A program made the translations under genes and the position numbers. From Saprospiraceae bacterium (lineage in GTDB: Bacteria; Bacteroidota; Bacteroidia; Chitinophagales; Saprospiraceae), in NCBI GenBank assembly GCA_013001595.1, contig JABDMH010000096.1:47018-111017 (forward strand): a DNA stretch of 64,000 bases, given 5' to 3'. Shown piece after piece: positions 56,503 to 64,000 of this stretch (position 1 is the first letter of the stretch; every line of letters begins with the position of its first letter). Below the pieces are notes generated by a model. The model was given only the letters and a program-made list of their open reading frames with translations, was not told the DNA's origin and did no database searches.

Positions 56503-56979
56503 GATTTTGGTCTGAATTATCTTGAGTGGTACTTGGCCTATGTTTTAGCGGCTGGTCTTCTTTATTTTTAATTGCATGGGTCCTGTTTGTCAAGCGCTTA
56601 AAAACTTCATTGGATTGTAGGACAAAGACAATCTTTTTTGCCATATTAGGCGCTGATACTGCCACGGCCTGATTGTTTGCAACGGGTCTACTTTGTTATT
56701 TTAAGGGATTTACACTATCCTTTTTCCAGGGTCTCTACTAAGTAGTTGGCCCTATTGGAAGTCTTTGGGAGAGATCACCGATGTATGCTCTTTTGTCGTC
56801 GCAGAATCAGTATGGTTAATACAGAATGATGTTTTGCGTAACCGTAGACAACAGCTATAAATTTTGAAGTTGCAAAAAAGAACAGCACTTCTCAATGTTG
56901 TATCGTTTGGTATATGCATGACTAAGTACTTAAATTAGGAGATAACTAACTGAATCAATAATCAAACATTAATAACATT
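56503..56979. other. 477-base gap before SusC
   Basis: No gene supported; the minus-strand frame near 56453-56665 is not protein-like. The region must carry the SusC promoter: a TATCGTTTG near 56905, close to the Bacteroidota -7 consensus, is a weak candidate. No repeat or hairpin stands out. Confidence 0.4.
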
Positions 56980-59900
56980 ATGAAGAATAAGCTACTTAAA
57001 AGACTTATTACTTTGTCCCAAGGAGCTTGCCTAGTGGCACTGCTTCAGTTGGTCTTCGTCAGTCAAATATCGGCCGATGCCGATACGCGGCCTGATGAGC
57101 AGACCATTACTGGAACGGTGACTGCCCAAGATGGCGAGACCCTGATCGGGGTGAATATTCTGGTCAAAGGCACCAGTATTGGAGCGGCCACAGATTTTGA
57201 GGGCAGGTACTCCATCGTTGCACCTGATGATGCAACAACTTTGGTATTTTCCTACACAGGTTACAATACCATGGAAATCGAAATCGATGGCAGATCTACC
57301 GTTGATGTAATCTTGGCTGAGAACGTTGCCCAATTGGGTGAGGTAGTGGTTACAGCCTTGGGTATCGAAAAAGATCAAAAGACATTGGGCTATGCAGTAT
57401 CCCGAATTAAACCTGAGGCACTTACCGAGAACAGGTCCACAAAGTTTATGGATGTACTTCAAGGTAAAGTAGCCGGGGTGAACATCACCAGCTTGGGCTC
57501 AGGACCTCAGGGAAGTAGCAAAATCCGTATTCGCGGTGTTTCATCTTTTGGAGGTAACAATTCTCCCCTCGTGGTGGTCAATGGGGTGCCCATTGACAAC
57601 AGCAACTTCGGTGTACAGCGAGGAAGTAATAGTGTGGGTTCGAATAGACGTTCTGATAGTGGGGATGGACTCAGCAGCATCAACCCCGATGACATCGAGT
57701 CCATGACCGTATTGAAAGGCGGTGCGGCTTCTGCCCTTTATGGTGCCAGAGCAAAAGATGGAGTGATCATGATCACCACCAAGAATCGATCCGATGGTAC
57801 TGGATTGCAAGTGGAGTTCAATTCGAACTTCACCCACGATACACCACTTGATTTTACAGATTACCAGTACGAGTATGGACAAGGTGAAGGCGGGGTTCGA
57901 CCCACTTCACCAGGACCTACCTCCGGAGTTTGGAGTTTTGGTGAAAGAATGGGCGGGACACACATTTTATTTGATGGTCTCACTGTACCTTATGAAGCAC
58001 AACCAAATAAGGTGCGAGAATATTACCGTAATGGCTTCCAGTGGAACAACACAATAAAAATCTCTACCGGTGGAGAAAACGGCGGTATGAGCTTATCGCT
58101 TTCCAATTTGAACGCTGATGCCATCCTACCCGGATCAGAATATGAACGGCAGAATGTAAACTTTGGTTTTACTCAGACTTCAGGCAGACTAACTGTTTCT
58201 GCAAACATCAATTATGCTCATGAAGTAAGAACCAATCCTCCTAATATTGCTGAGCAGGATTACAGTCCAGTGGTTATTTACACATTGTCATCTTCTATGC
58301 CCATGGATGTATTGCGGGACAATGCCTTTGATGAAAATGGCGATGAAATAAAGTATTCGCGTTTTACCAATCGGACCAATCCCTATTTTTCTCTATCTCG
58401 CTTTGAGAATAACGTCAGGGATCGGGTTTATGGAAACTTAACAGCCAGATATAACCTCACCGACTGGTTATTTATTCAAGGTCGTGTAGGACAAGATTAT
58501 TATACCCGTGATGTGGAGTATAATCTACCACATGGATCTCAGCGACAGTCTTCGCCACCTCCGGGGTTTCAAAATGGATACTATGTGCAAGATATTCGCC
58601 GATTCCGCGAAGTCAATGCTGACTTCCTAATTGGTGCCAATAAGGAATTTGGTGATATTGGTATTAACGTGAATGCTGGGGGTAACCAAATGTATCGACG
58701 TAATGACATTAACACTGAGCAAGGTCAACTTTTCTTTTCCAGGGATCTCTATTCCATTGGCAATGCCAGTATAGTCACACCAAACTATACGATTTCTGAG
58801 CGTCAAGTGAATTCATTGTATGGTTCGGCAGAAATCAATTATAAGCGCTATCTGTTTTTAAATGCTACGGTGCGAAACGATTGGTTTTCTACTCTGGCTC
58901 CTGCCAATAGAAGTATCTTATATCCATCGGTGACCGGTAGCTTTGTGTTCTCTGATGCCATGGCCAATGCGCCTTCTTGGTTATCATTTGGAAAGATCCG
59001 ATTGGCTTATGCGGAGGTGGGTAGCGATACCGATGTGGCACCTTACGCCGACAACTTGTTCTACAGGATTAGTCCGCAGTCTTTTGGTGGCATACCGGTA
59101 GGTAGCATTAATGCCAACACCATTCCCAATCCTGATCTTAGACCCATGCGGGTCACCGAAAAGGAGATCGGCCTTGAGCTGGTACTGTTCAATAACCTGC
59201 GTTTCGAAATGTCATATTATGACAAACTATCTTCTGATCAGATCTTGAGCCGACAGGTATCTAATGCTTCTGGTTATAGTAGTGAGCTAATCAATGTAGG
59301 AGAAAGTAAAAATCAGGGAGTTGAGGCTTTGATCAGCTTCTCACCGATTAAGACGAAAAATTTGACGTGGGATTTCTCTGTAAATGCCACACACAACACT
59401 TCTGAAGTACTTAGCTTAGGGGAGAGCGTGGATGATGAGTTTATACGTGTTGGAACGGCGGATTTTCATGGAGAACTGAGACAGGTAGTTGGCAAGCCGA
59501 TGGCACAGCTGTATGGTTGGGGATATCGACGCGATGCCAATGGAAATCAGGTGTTCAATACCAATACTGGTCGACCTGAGCGCTCTACAGAGCAGCTTAA
59601 CTATGGATCAGCACTGCCTACGTGGTGGGGTGGTATCACCAATGGGTTGAACTACAAAGGCATTACCTTTTCTTTCTTGATAGACTTCAAATTGGGTCAC
59701 AAGATGATCTCGGGCACGCATACCAATGCTTATCGTCATGGCCTCGACAAAGAAACCTTGGTGGGTAGAGAGCAGGGATTTGTTGTAGGAGAAGGCGTGA
59801 ACAATGAAGGGCAACCCAATACTACGCAGACACCGGTACAGACTTTCTATGAGACGATTCGTAGCTTTAGAATGTCCGAGCAGTCCGTATTTAATGCAGG

Positions 59901-60141
59901 TTCTTGGCAGCTGCGACAGATTACTCTGGGATATGACTTTACCAAACTCATTCCCGAGAATAAAGTGATCCGTGGTGCACGTCTAAGTCTGGTAGCTAAC
60001 AACGTAGCTGTTTTGAAGAAGTGGGTACCTCACCTGCATCCAAATCAAAACGGCATCCTCGCTGACAGCAGTGAAGGCCTGGAAGCTACCGGTCTTCCGG
60101 TAACCAGAAGCCTTGGTTTTAACTTGAATGTCAAGTTTTAA
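56980..60141 (+). CDS. SusC/RagA-like TonB-linked outer-membrane transporter
   Basis: 1053 residues. Signal peptide, then a carboxypeptidase-like regulatory domain (about 40-115, 'GVNILVKGTSIGAATDFEGR'), a plug (LQGKVAGVNITSLGSGPQG, 'GGNNSPLVVVNGVPIDN', 'IESMTVLKGGAASALYGARA') and a beta-barrel ending LGFNLNVKF. SusC imports oligosaccharides or peptides together with the SusD lipoprotein encoded next (36-45 bases apart). No glycoside hydrolase is adjacent, so the substrate is unknown. Confidence 0.95.
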   Translation: MKNKLLKRLITLSQGACLVALLQLVFVSQISADADTRPDEQTITGTVTAQDGETLIGVNILVKGTSIGAATDFEGRYSIVAPDDATTLVFSYTGYNTMEIEIDGRSTVDVILAENVAQLGEVVVTALGIEKDQKTLGYAVSRIKPEALTENRSTKFMDVLQGKVAGVNITSLGSGPQGSSKIRIRGVSSFGGNNSPLVVVNGVPIDNSNFGVQRGSNSVGSNRRSDSGDGLSSINPDDIESMTVLKGGAASALYGARAKDGVIMITTKNRSDGTGLQVEFNSNFTHDTPLDFTDYQYEYGQGEGGVRPTSPGPTSGVWSFGERMGGTHILFDGLTVPYEAQPNKVREYYRNGFQWNNTIKISTGGENGGMSLSLSNLNADAILPGSEYERQNVNFGFTQTSGRLTVSANINYAHEVRTNPPNIAEQDYSPVVIYTLSSSMPMDVLRDNAFDENGDEIKYSRFTNRTNPYFSLSRFENNVRDRVYGNLTARYNLTDWLFIQGRVGQDYYTRDVEYNLPHGSQRQSSPPPGFQNGYYVQDIRRFREVNADFLIGANKEFGDIGINVNAGGNQMYRRNDINTEQGQLFFSRDLYSIGNASIVTPNYTISERQVNSLYGSAEINYKRYLFLNATVRNDWFSTLAPANRSILYPSVTGSFVFSDAMANAPSWLSFGKIRLAYAEVGSDTDVAPYADNLFYRISPQSFGGIPVGSINANTIPNPDLRPMRVTEKEIGLELVLFNNLRFEMSYYDKLSSDQILSRQVSNASGYSSELINVGESKNQGVEALISFSPIKTKNLTWDFSVNATHNTSEVLSLGESVDDEFIRVGTADFHGELRQVVGKPMAQLYGWGYRRDANGNQVFNTNTGRPERSTEQLNYGSALPTWWGGITNGLNYKGITFSFLIDFKLGHKMISGTHTNAYRHGLDKETLVGREQGFVVGEGVNNEGQPNTTQTPVQTFYETIRSFRMSEQSVFNAGSWQLRQITLGYDFTKLIPENKVIRGARLSLVANNVAVLKKWVPHLHPNQNGILADSSEGLEATGLPVTRSLGFNLNVKF

Positions 60142-60185
60142 ATTAGGAAAACCATTTTTTATAGTAAATCAAGAATTTGAAAAAA

Positions 60186-61718
60186 ATGAAGATCAATAAT
60201 AAATATATCATGGTGGCCTTCATGGCCTTATTCGTGCTGATATCGTGCGAGGAGGGTTTTGATGAGCTGAATACCAATCCGGTGCGGTTGACGTCGGTAG
60301 ATCCATCCTTTCAATTGAATGATGCGATCATCGCTAGTACGCCGACCTATAACAATTTGACCTACGAGACCACGATTGTTCGCCAGATGTTTACACCATT
60401 TACAGGTGTAGGTACAGGTGCAAACCTTAATCAGGACAACAGATCTCAGACACAACAAAATTGGAATCGCGTGTATCCAAATACCATCAAGGAATTGGTG
60501 GATGGAATAGAGCGCAACAAGGAGGATCCAGAATTGAGCAACATCGTGAATATGATGCGCATATGGAAAGCTTGGGCGGCGATATGGGCAACGGATACAT
60601 ATGGAGATGTACCTTACACTGAAGCTGGCCTAGGTTTTTTGGAAGGAATTTCCTTTCCAGTGTATGATACTCAGCAGAGCATTTACGATAATGTCTTGAA
60701 CGAGCTTTCCGCGGCAGTAGGCGCCCTGGATGAAAATAAACGTATTGCTGACCAGGATATCTTCTACGGTGGTGACGTCGATATGTGGAGGCGATTAGGT
60801 AGATCTATTATGTTAAGGGCGGCAATGCGTCTGGTAAAGGTGGATGCTGGTAAGGCACAAACTTTTGCCAGTCAGGCTATTTCTGGTGGATTGATGGAGT
60901 CCAATGACAATAATGCTGTCGTCCGCCATAATCCCAACTATCGAAATCCAGTCGGTACCAATCTCAATGGCGGTCAGGCTCCATTCTACTATATGGATAG
61001 GGAGTTTGTCAACTACTTGAAGGACCGTAATGATCCACGACTCACTCGAATTGCCGTACGCTACATTGGTGCTAAGCAGGAAGGTGATCAAGTAGAAGCA
61101 AATGCTGACCGAAGCTTTGATGCTCAGGTGGGCATACCGCAAGGTTTTGACGTATCTGATATCAATCCTCAGGCAGAATCAGAAGGACTAGCCAGTCTGT
61201 ATGATTACAGCCAATTGGACCGTAACCGTTTGGGTGGCCCCGAAGCACCCAGTTTCCTCGTCACCTACGCACAGACACTCCTGCTCAAAACGGAAGCCAT
61301 TGTGCGCGGTTGGGCAAGTGGCGACGCCGCTGCTGAATACGCGGCTGCAATCAGAGCCAATATGGAGCAGTTTAGCGATTGGCCGGGTGATACAGACATC
61401 TCCACGGAAGAAATAGATGCCTATATTGCTGCCAATCCATTAGTGGCTGATGGAACCGAAATTGAGCAAATCAATGGACAATATTGGATTGCCTCATTAT
61501 TGAACGGTCCCGAAGCCTGGGCCAATTGGCGTCGGAGTGGATTTCCAGTTCTTGAACCAAATCCTTATCCAGGAAATGATTTGAATGGTGAGCCATTTAT
61601 CCGAAGATTGACCTATCCGGATCCAGAGTATACGGTAAACAGACCCAATCTGGATGCTGCCGTTTCTCGTCAAGGTGCTGATGCCCTTAGCACCAGAGTA
61701 TGGTGGGATGTGAATTAG
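60186..61718 (+). CDS. SusD/RagB-like outer-membrane lipoprotein
   Basis: 510 residues, started at ATG 60186 (MKINNKYIMVAFMALFVLISC, lipid Cys21). SusD-type helical TPR-like fold: 'FDELNTNPVRLTSVDPSFQL', 'IWKAWAAIWATDTYGDVPYT', 'YGGDVDMWRRLGRSIMLRAA' and 'LLKTEAIVRGWASG'. It closes the SusC pore from outside and binds ligand. It is followed by a strong terminator. Confidence 0.95.
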   Translation: MKINNKYIMVAFMALFVLISCEEGFDELNTNPVRLTSVDPSFQLNDAIIASTPTYNNLTYETTIVRQMFTPFTGVGTGANLNQDNRSQTQQNWNRVYPNTIKELVDGIERNKEDPELSNIVNMMRIWKAWAAIWATDTYGDVPYTEAGLGFLEGISFPVYDTQQSIYDNVLNELSAAVGALDENKRIADQDIFYGGDVDMWRRLGRSIMLRAAMRLVKVDAGKAQTFASQAISGGLMESNDNNAVVRHNPNYRNPVGTNLNGGQAPFYYMDREFVNYLKDRNDPRLTRIAVRYIGAKQEGDQVEANADRSFDAQVGIPQGFDVSDINPQAESEGLASLYDYSQLDRNRLGGPEAPSFLVTYAQTLLLKTEAIVRGWASGDAAAEYAAAIRANMEQFSDWPGDTDISTEEIDAYIAANPLVADGTEIEQINGQYWIASLLNGPEAWANWRRSGFPVLEPNPYPGNDLNGEPFIRRLTYPDPEYTVNRPNLDAAVSRQGADALSTRVWWDVN

Positions 61719-61749
61719 AAGACACCTTTAATTAGGGAAATGAAGAAAG

Positions 61750-61784
61750 AGCCGGTCTACTGAGATGGAGTAGGCCGGCTTTTT
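61750..61784 (+). terminator. intrinsic terminator of the susCD transcript
   Basis: AGCCGGTCTACT pairs with AGTAGGCCGGCT around a loop GAGATGG, followed by five T. It lies 31 bases after the SusD stop codon. It is the strongest terminator in the window. Confidence 0.85.
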
Positions 61785-61843
61785 AACTTAAAAATGGTAC
61801 ACGGGCCAGGATAACACCTCAATCGGCACAAACAAAACAAAAT

Positions 61844-63020
61844 GTCAGGGTGAACGTAGCTTCAGCGAAGTCGAATCCCAAGATTCACACAATCTAAAGG
61901 TAGTTAGGTTTCAGGTTTTAGGTTGTCGCTGTTCGAATGCAGCGGCACATATATTGCGCCGTAATCAAGCCAAGCTTGGAATCCCGGTACAATTAAAAAT
62001 AAAAAGGTCAGGGTGAGCGTAGCTTTAGCGAAGTCGAATCCCGGGATGCAGACAGCCCAGGGTGTTGAGGTATTGAGGTTTTAGGGTGTTAAGGTTGTAG
62101 GTGTTTTGGTAATTGGGTTTGTGTAAAATAAGTCCCAACGGTAGCGGTGCATATGATTGCGCCGAAATTGCAATCACGGCGATCGCAGGTAAGGGAACCT
62201 GCGCTCTCCTTCCAAACAAGCTGGTTGGTCATCACCGAGAGCGCAGCATCCTTTTGCTGCGATCCCTACATGGAGCAGCTAAAAAATCTAATGTCAGGGT
62301 GAGCGTAGCTTTAGCGAAGTCGAATCCCGTGATTCACCCAATTGAAGGTAATTAGGTTTTAGGTCGTATAGGTCAGCGGTAGCGGTGCATATCATTGCGC
62401 CGTAATTGAAAAACGAATTCTACGGATGTAAAGGTGTTATGGTAATTGGTTTGCATCAATTAAGTCCCAAAGGGTAGCGGCACATATGATTGCGTCGTAA
62501 TTGCAATCAAGGCGATCGCAGGTAAGGGAACCTGCGCTCTCCTTCCAAACAAGTTGGTTGGTCATCACCGAGAGCGCAGCATCCTTTTACTGCGATCCCT
62601 ACATGGAACAGCCAAAAATCAAAGGTCAGGGTGAGCGTAGCTTTAGCGAAGTCGAATCCCGTGATTAACCCAATTGAAGTATTAAGGTGTTCAGGTTTTA
62701 GTCGTCGCAGACCGAATGTAGCGGCACATATGATTGCGCCGAAATTGCAATCACGGCGATCGCAGGTAAGGGAACCTGCGCTCTCATTCCAAACAAGCTG
62801 GTTGGTCATCACCGAGAGCGCAGTATCCTTTTACTGCGATCCTTACATGGAGCAGCTAAAAATCTAAGGTCAGGGTCAGCGTAGCTTTAGCGAAGTCGAA
62901 TCCCGTGATTCACCCAATTGAAGGTAATTAGGTTTTAGGTCGTACAGGTCAGCGGTAGCGGTGCATATCATTGCACCGCATCGACCAGGCATTAAGTTAC
63001 GATCACATATGATTGTGCCG
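61844..63020. repeat. composite repeat array (REP-like, about 240-330 base units)
   Basis: Five copies of GTCAGGGTGAGCGTAGCTTT (allowing single changes) start at 61844, 62007, 62293, 62625 and 62869. A 22-base phrase AGCGG(TG/CA)CATAT(G)ATTGCGCCG recurs near 61941, 62143, 62381, 62476, 62720 and 62957. Between them, three near-identical long blocks start near 62178, 62511 and 62755 (spaced 333 and 244), each with a GCAGGT...ACCTGC hairpin (first at 62185-62202) and a GCAGC...GCTGC hairpin. All copies are in the same orientation. Confidence 0.85.
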
Positions 63021-63042
63021 TAATTAAATCAAGCATGGTCTA

Positions 63043-63211
63043 CTAGTGTAATTTGTCCACTGAAATATTAGCAATTATTCTAAGCCCTCTTGGCCTAATA
63101 CTGCGTTACAAATCCTCGCCAGGACTACGGCCCTGCCTACGTTTTGATGCCTTGTCTTAGGCCAAGATCATTTTAGAATTATCTACATAATCTCAATGGA
63201 CAGAGTACTAG
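63043..63211. repeat. palindromic element E
   Basis: About 169 bases with CTAGTGTAATTTGTCCACTG at the left and the complement of TCAATGGACAGAGTACTAG at the right. The arms pair further inward (TAATTCTAA...TCTTGGCCTAA on both). The centre has GGACTACGGCCCTGCCTACG, another small hairpin. The stop codon of the following minus-strand gene (63208-63210) lies inside the right end. Confidence 0.8.
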
Positions 63212-64000
63212 GTAAAAGCACAATCGGCATCACCATCTTGAATCGAAACGACTTGGTCCGCATCGAATTGAGTGAAGACTGTGGAAATGATGTAGTGGCG
63301 CTGCATCTTTCTAGTATGCAGCGCTGGGTAATGGTCGTTTGTGAAAAGGCGTACCAAACGTGGGTGAAAGAAGGTACATGTGCTAATCTTCCATTTGATG
63401 AGGTGGTGTGCAATGCAGGTCTTTACTTCCTTTTCACCCGATTCGTCAAAATAGCAGTAGGGTATTTTAAGGTGCCGATCACGAATGGCAAACATCAGAA
63501 AGGCTACGCAATTTCCGGCATCATCTGACAAGGTTAAGGGAACAAAACGAAATCGTTTGGCTATGGAGGAGAAGTGATACTTTTCACTCTCTCCGTCTGA
63601 GGCAGACTGCTGCTTTATCCAGGGATGAGATAGTATCCAATTTAATTCTGCTTGACCCCTTCTGAATATCTCCGCTGTTTTGGTTGTAGCCATAAACTGC
63701 ATGATTTCTTGATCAATTTCCTCGTGATAAGTGATGCTACTTCCCCCAATGCGCCTGCCAAATAGGAAACGCAGATCCAGGAAGAGGTTGACCAATTTAT
63801 CCAAGCCTTTCCATAATCCAGCAAGTTCTGCAAATCGTGGTCCCTTTGGAGGAAGCAGCTTGGCGAAATCCGATCGTATGTATAGGCGCATACCATCAAT
63901 CTTTTGCAGGTCCTTAAAGGCACCAAGCTTATCGTAAAGTCGTTGTGCAGGATAGGTAAATTCAGTGACCAGTATTTTGCGACCATAGGCATCTAAAGCC
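63208..64000 (-). CDS. GNAT/FemAB-like acyltransferase, 5' end outside the window
   Basis: A minus-strand frame is open from the window edge to TAG 63208-63210, giving 263 residues of the C-terminal part. The visible start 'ALDAYGRKILVTEFTYPAQR', then LYDKLGAFKDLQKIDGMRLY, is the motif B end of a GNAT domain; after it 'HEEIDQEIMQFMATTKTAEI' and 'FLMFAIRDRHLKIPYCYFDE' recall a second acyltransferase-like domain. Its stop codon lies within element E. The residues past a natural end (DADCAFT) may be added by the element. Confidence 0.65.
   Translation of the reverse strand, partial: ALDAYGRKILVTEFTYPAQRLYDKLGAFKDLQKIDGMRLYIRSDFAKLLPPKGPRFAELAGLWKGLDKLVNLFLDLRFLFGRRIGGSSITYHEEIDQEIMQFMATTKTAEIFRRGQAELNWILSHPWIKQQSASDGESEKYHFSSIAKRFRFVPLTLSDDAGNCVAFLMFAIRDRHLKIPYCYFDESGEKEVKTCIAHHLIKWKISTCTFFHPRLVRLFTNDHYPALHTRKMQRHYIISTVFTQFDADQVVSIQDGDADCAFT

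Larger units (their letters stand above)
61719..63207. other. 1.49 kb region after SusD: terminator, repeat array and element E
   Basis: No genes. It holds the terminator at 61750-61784, the composite repeat array 61844-63020 and palindromic element E 63043-63211. Several short open frames across the array are by-products of the repeats. Confidence 0.7.

Noticed and set aside
62113..62867. Short open frames across the repeat array
   Set aside because: The same translated phrases recur with each repeat unit on both strands, so they come from the repeats and not from genes.
61844..63020. Possible CRISPR array
   Set aside because: The repeated units are 240-330 bases long, contain internal hairpins and vary in spacing; there are no 25-40 base repeats with unique equal spacers and no cas genes.
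63196..63528. Plus-strand frame of 110 codons near the right edge
   Set aside because: It lies opposite a better-supported acyltransferase-like gene and shows no family pattern.
1..64000. tRNA, rRNA or tmRNA genes
   Set aside because: I looked for T-loop and acceptor-stem patterns in the gaps and saw none; a covariance scan would be needed to exclude them fully.
1..64000. Phage defence system, toxin-antitoxin pair or integrated element
   Set aside because: No nuclease-methylase pair, toxin-like small gene pair, integrase or transposase was recognised; the ATP-grasp and GT1 fragments are decayed single genes.

Overview
The window looks like the chromosome of a Bacteroidota bacterium, probably of the Saprospiria/Lewinella type. 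This rests on a SusC/SusD pair, a type IX secretion sorting domain, a fused LpxC/FabZ, a Porin_10-like porin, a '3-coathanger stack' type C-terminus, TAnnTTTG-poor but AT-rich start regions without Shine-Dalgarno sequences, and planctomycete-type DUF1501/DUF1549/DUF1553 cytochromes of the sort found in marine Bacteroidota. No rRNA, tRNA, CRISPR array, prophage or transposase gene was recognised.

Layout. 1-8.7 kb: exported and signalling proteins (a PQQ-type sugar dehydrogenase, a T9SS-secreted protein with four PPC-like repeats, an NTF2-like protein, a CsgG-like lipoprotein, a TPR-histidine kinase and a GNAT). 8.8-12 kb: NADP-type isocitrate dehydrogenase behind two small ORFs, divergent from a LysR regulator, with a perfect T-N11-A dyad between them. 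12-20.3 kb: a Tat-exported DUF1501 protein and two tandem paralogous lipoprotein cytochromes (PSCyt1-DUF1549-LamG-DUF1553). 20.8-35 kb: a carbohydrate region with a slipin, GH3, a Tat-type Gfo/Idh/MocA oxidoreductase, GH26, DUF1080 (3-keto-disaccharide hydrolase family), an esterase, two decayed genes (ATP-grasp and GT1) and a second DUF1549/1553 + DUF1501 pair. 35-56.5 kb: conserved housekeeping genes: porin, fabI, recN, hemD, an exonuclease, hemC, lpxD, lpxC/fabZ, lpxA, an ABC ATPase, a MerR regulator, an M23 peptidase, alaS, a lipase, aat, clpS, a peroxiredoxin, an EamA transporter, an O-methyltransferase and a FemAB-like acyltransferase. 57-61.7 kb: a SusC/SusD pair ending in a strong terminator. 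61.8-63.2 kb: a composite repeat array. 63.2-64 kb: the 3' part of a GNAT-like gene that runs off the window.

How the parts may work together. The 12-35 kb region reads as periplasmic or surface glycan breakdown. GH26 and GH3 would cut mannan/xylan-type chains, an esterase would remove acyl groups, and the Gfo/Idh/MocA enzyme plus DUF1080 fits oxidation of a glycoside to a 3-keto sugar and its cleavage. The c-type cytochrome lipoproteins could accept electrons or act on substrate themselves; their function is not established. The most distinctive non-coding signal is a family of five 170-195 bp near-palindromic elements ending in CTAG-like termini at gene edges. Two of them, about 90% alike, are inverted around the whole 12.3 kb porin-to-MerR block.
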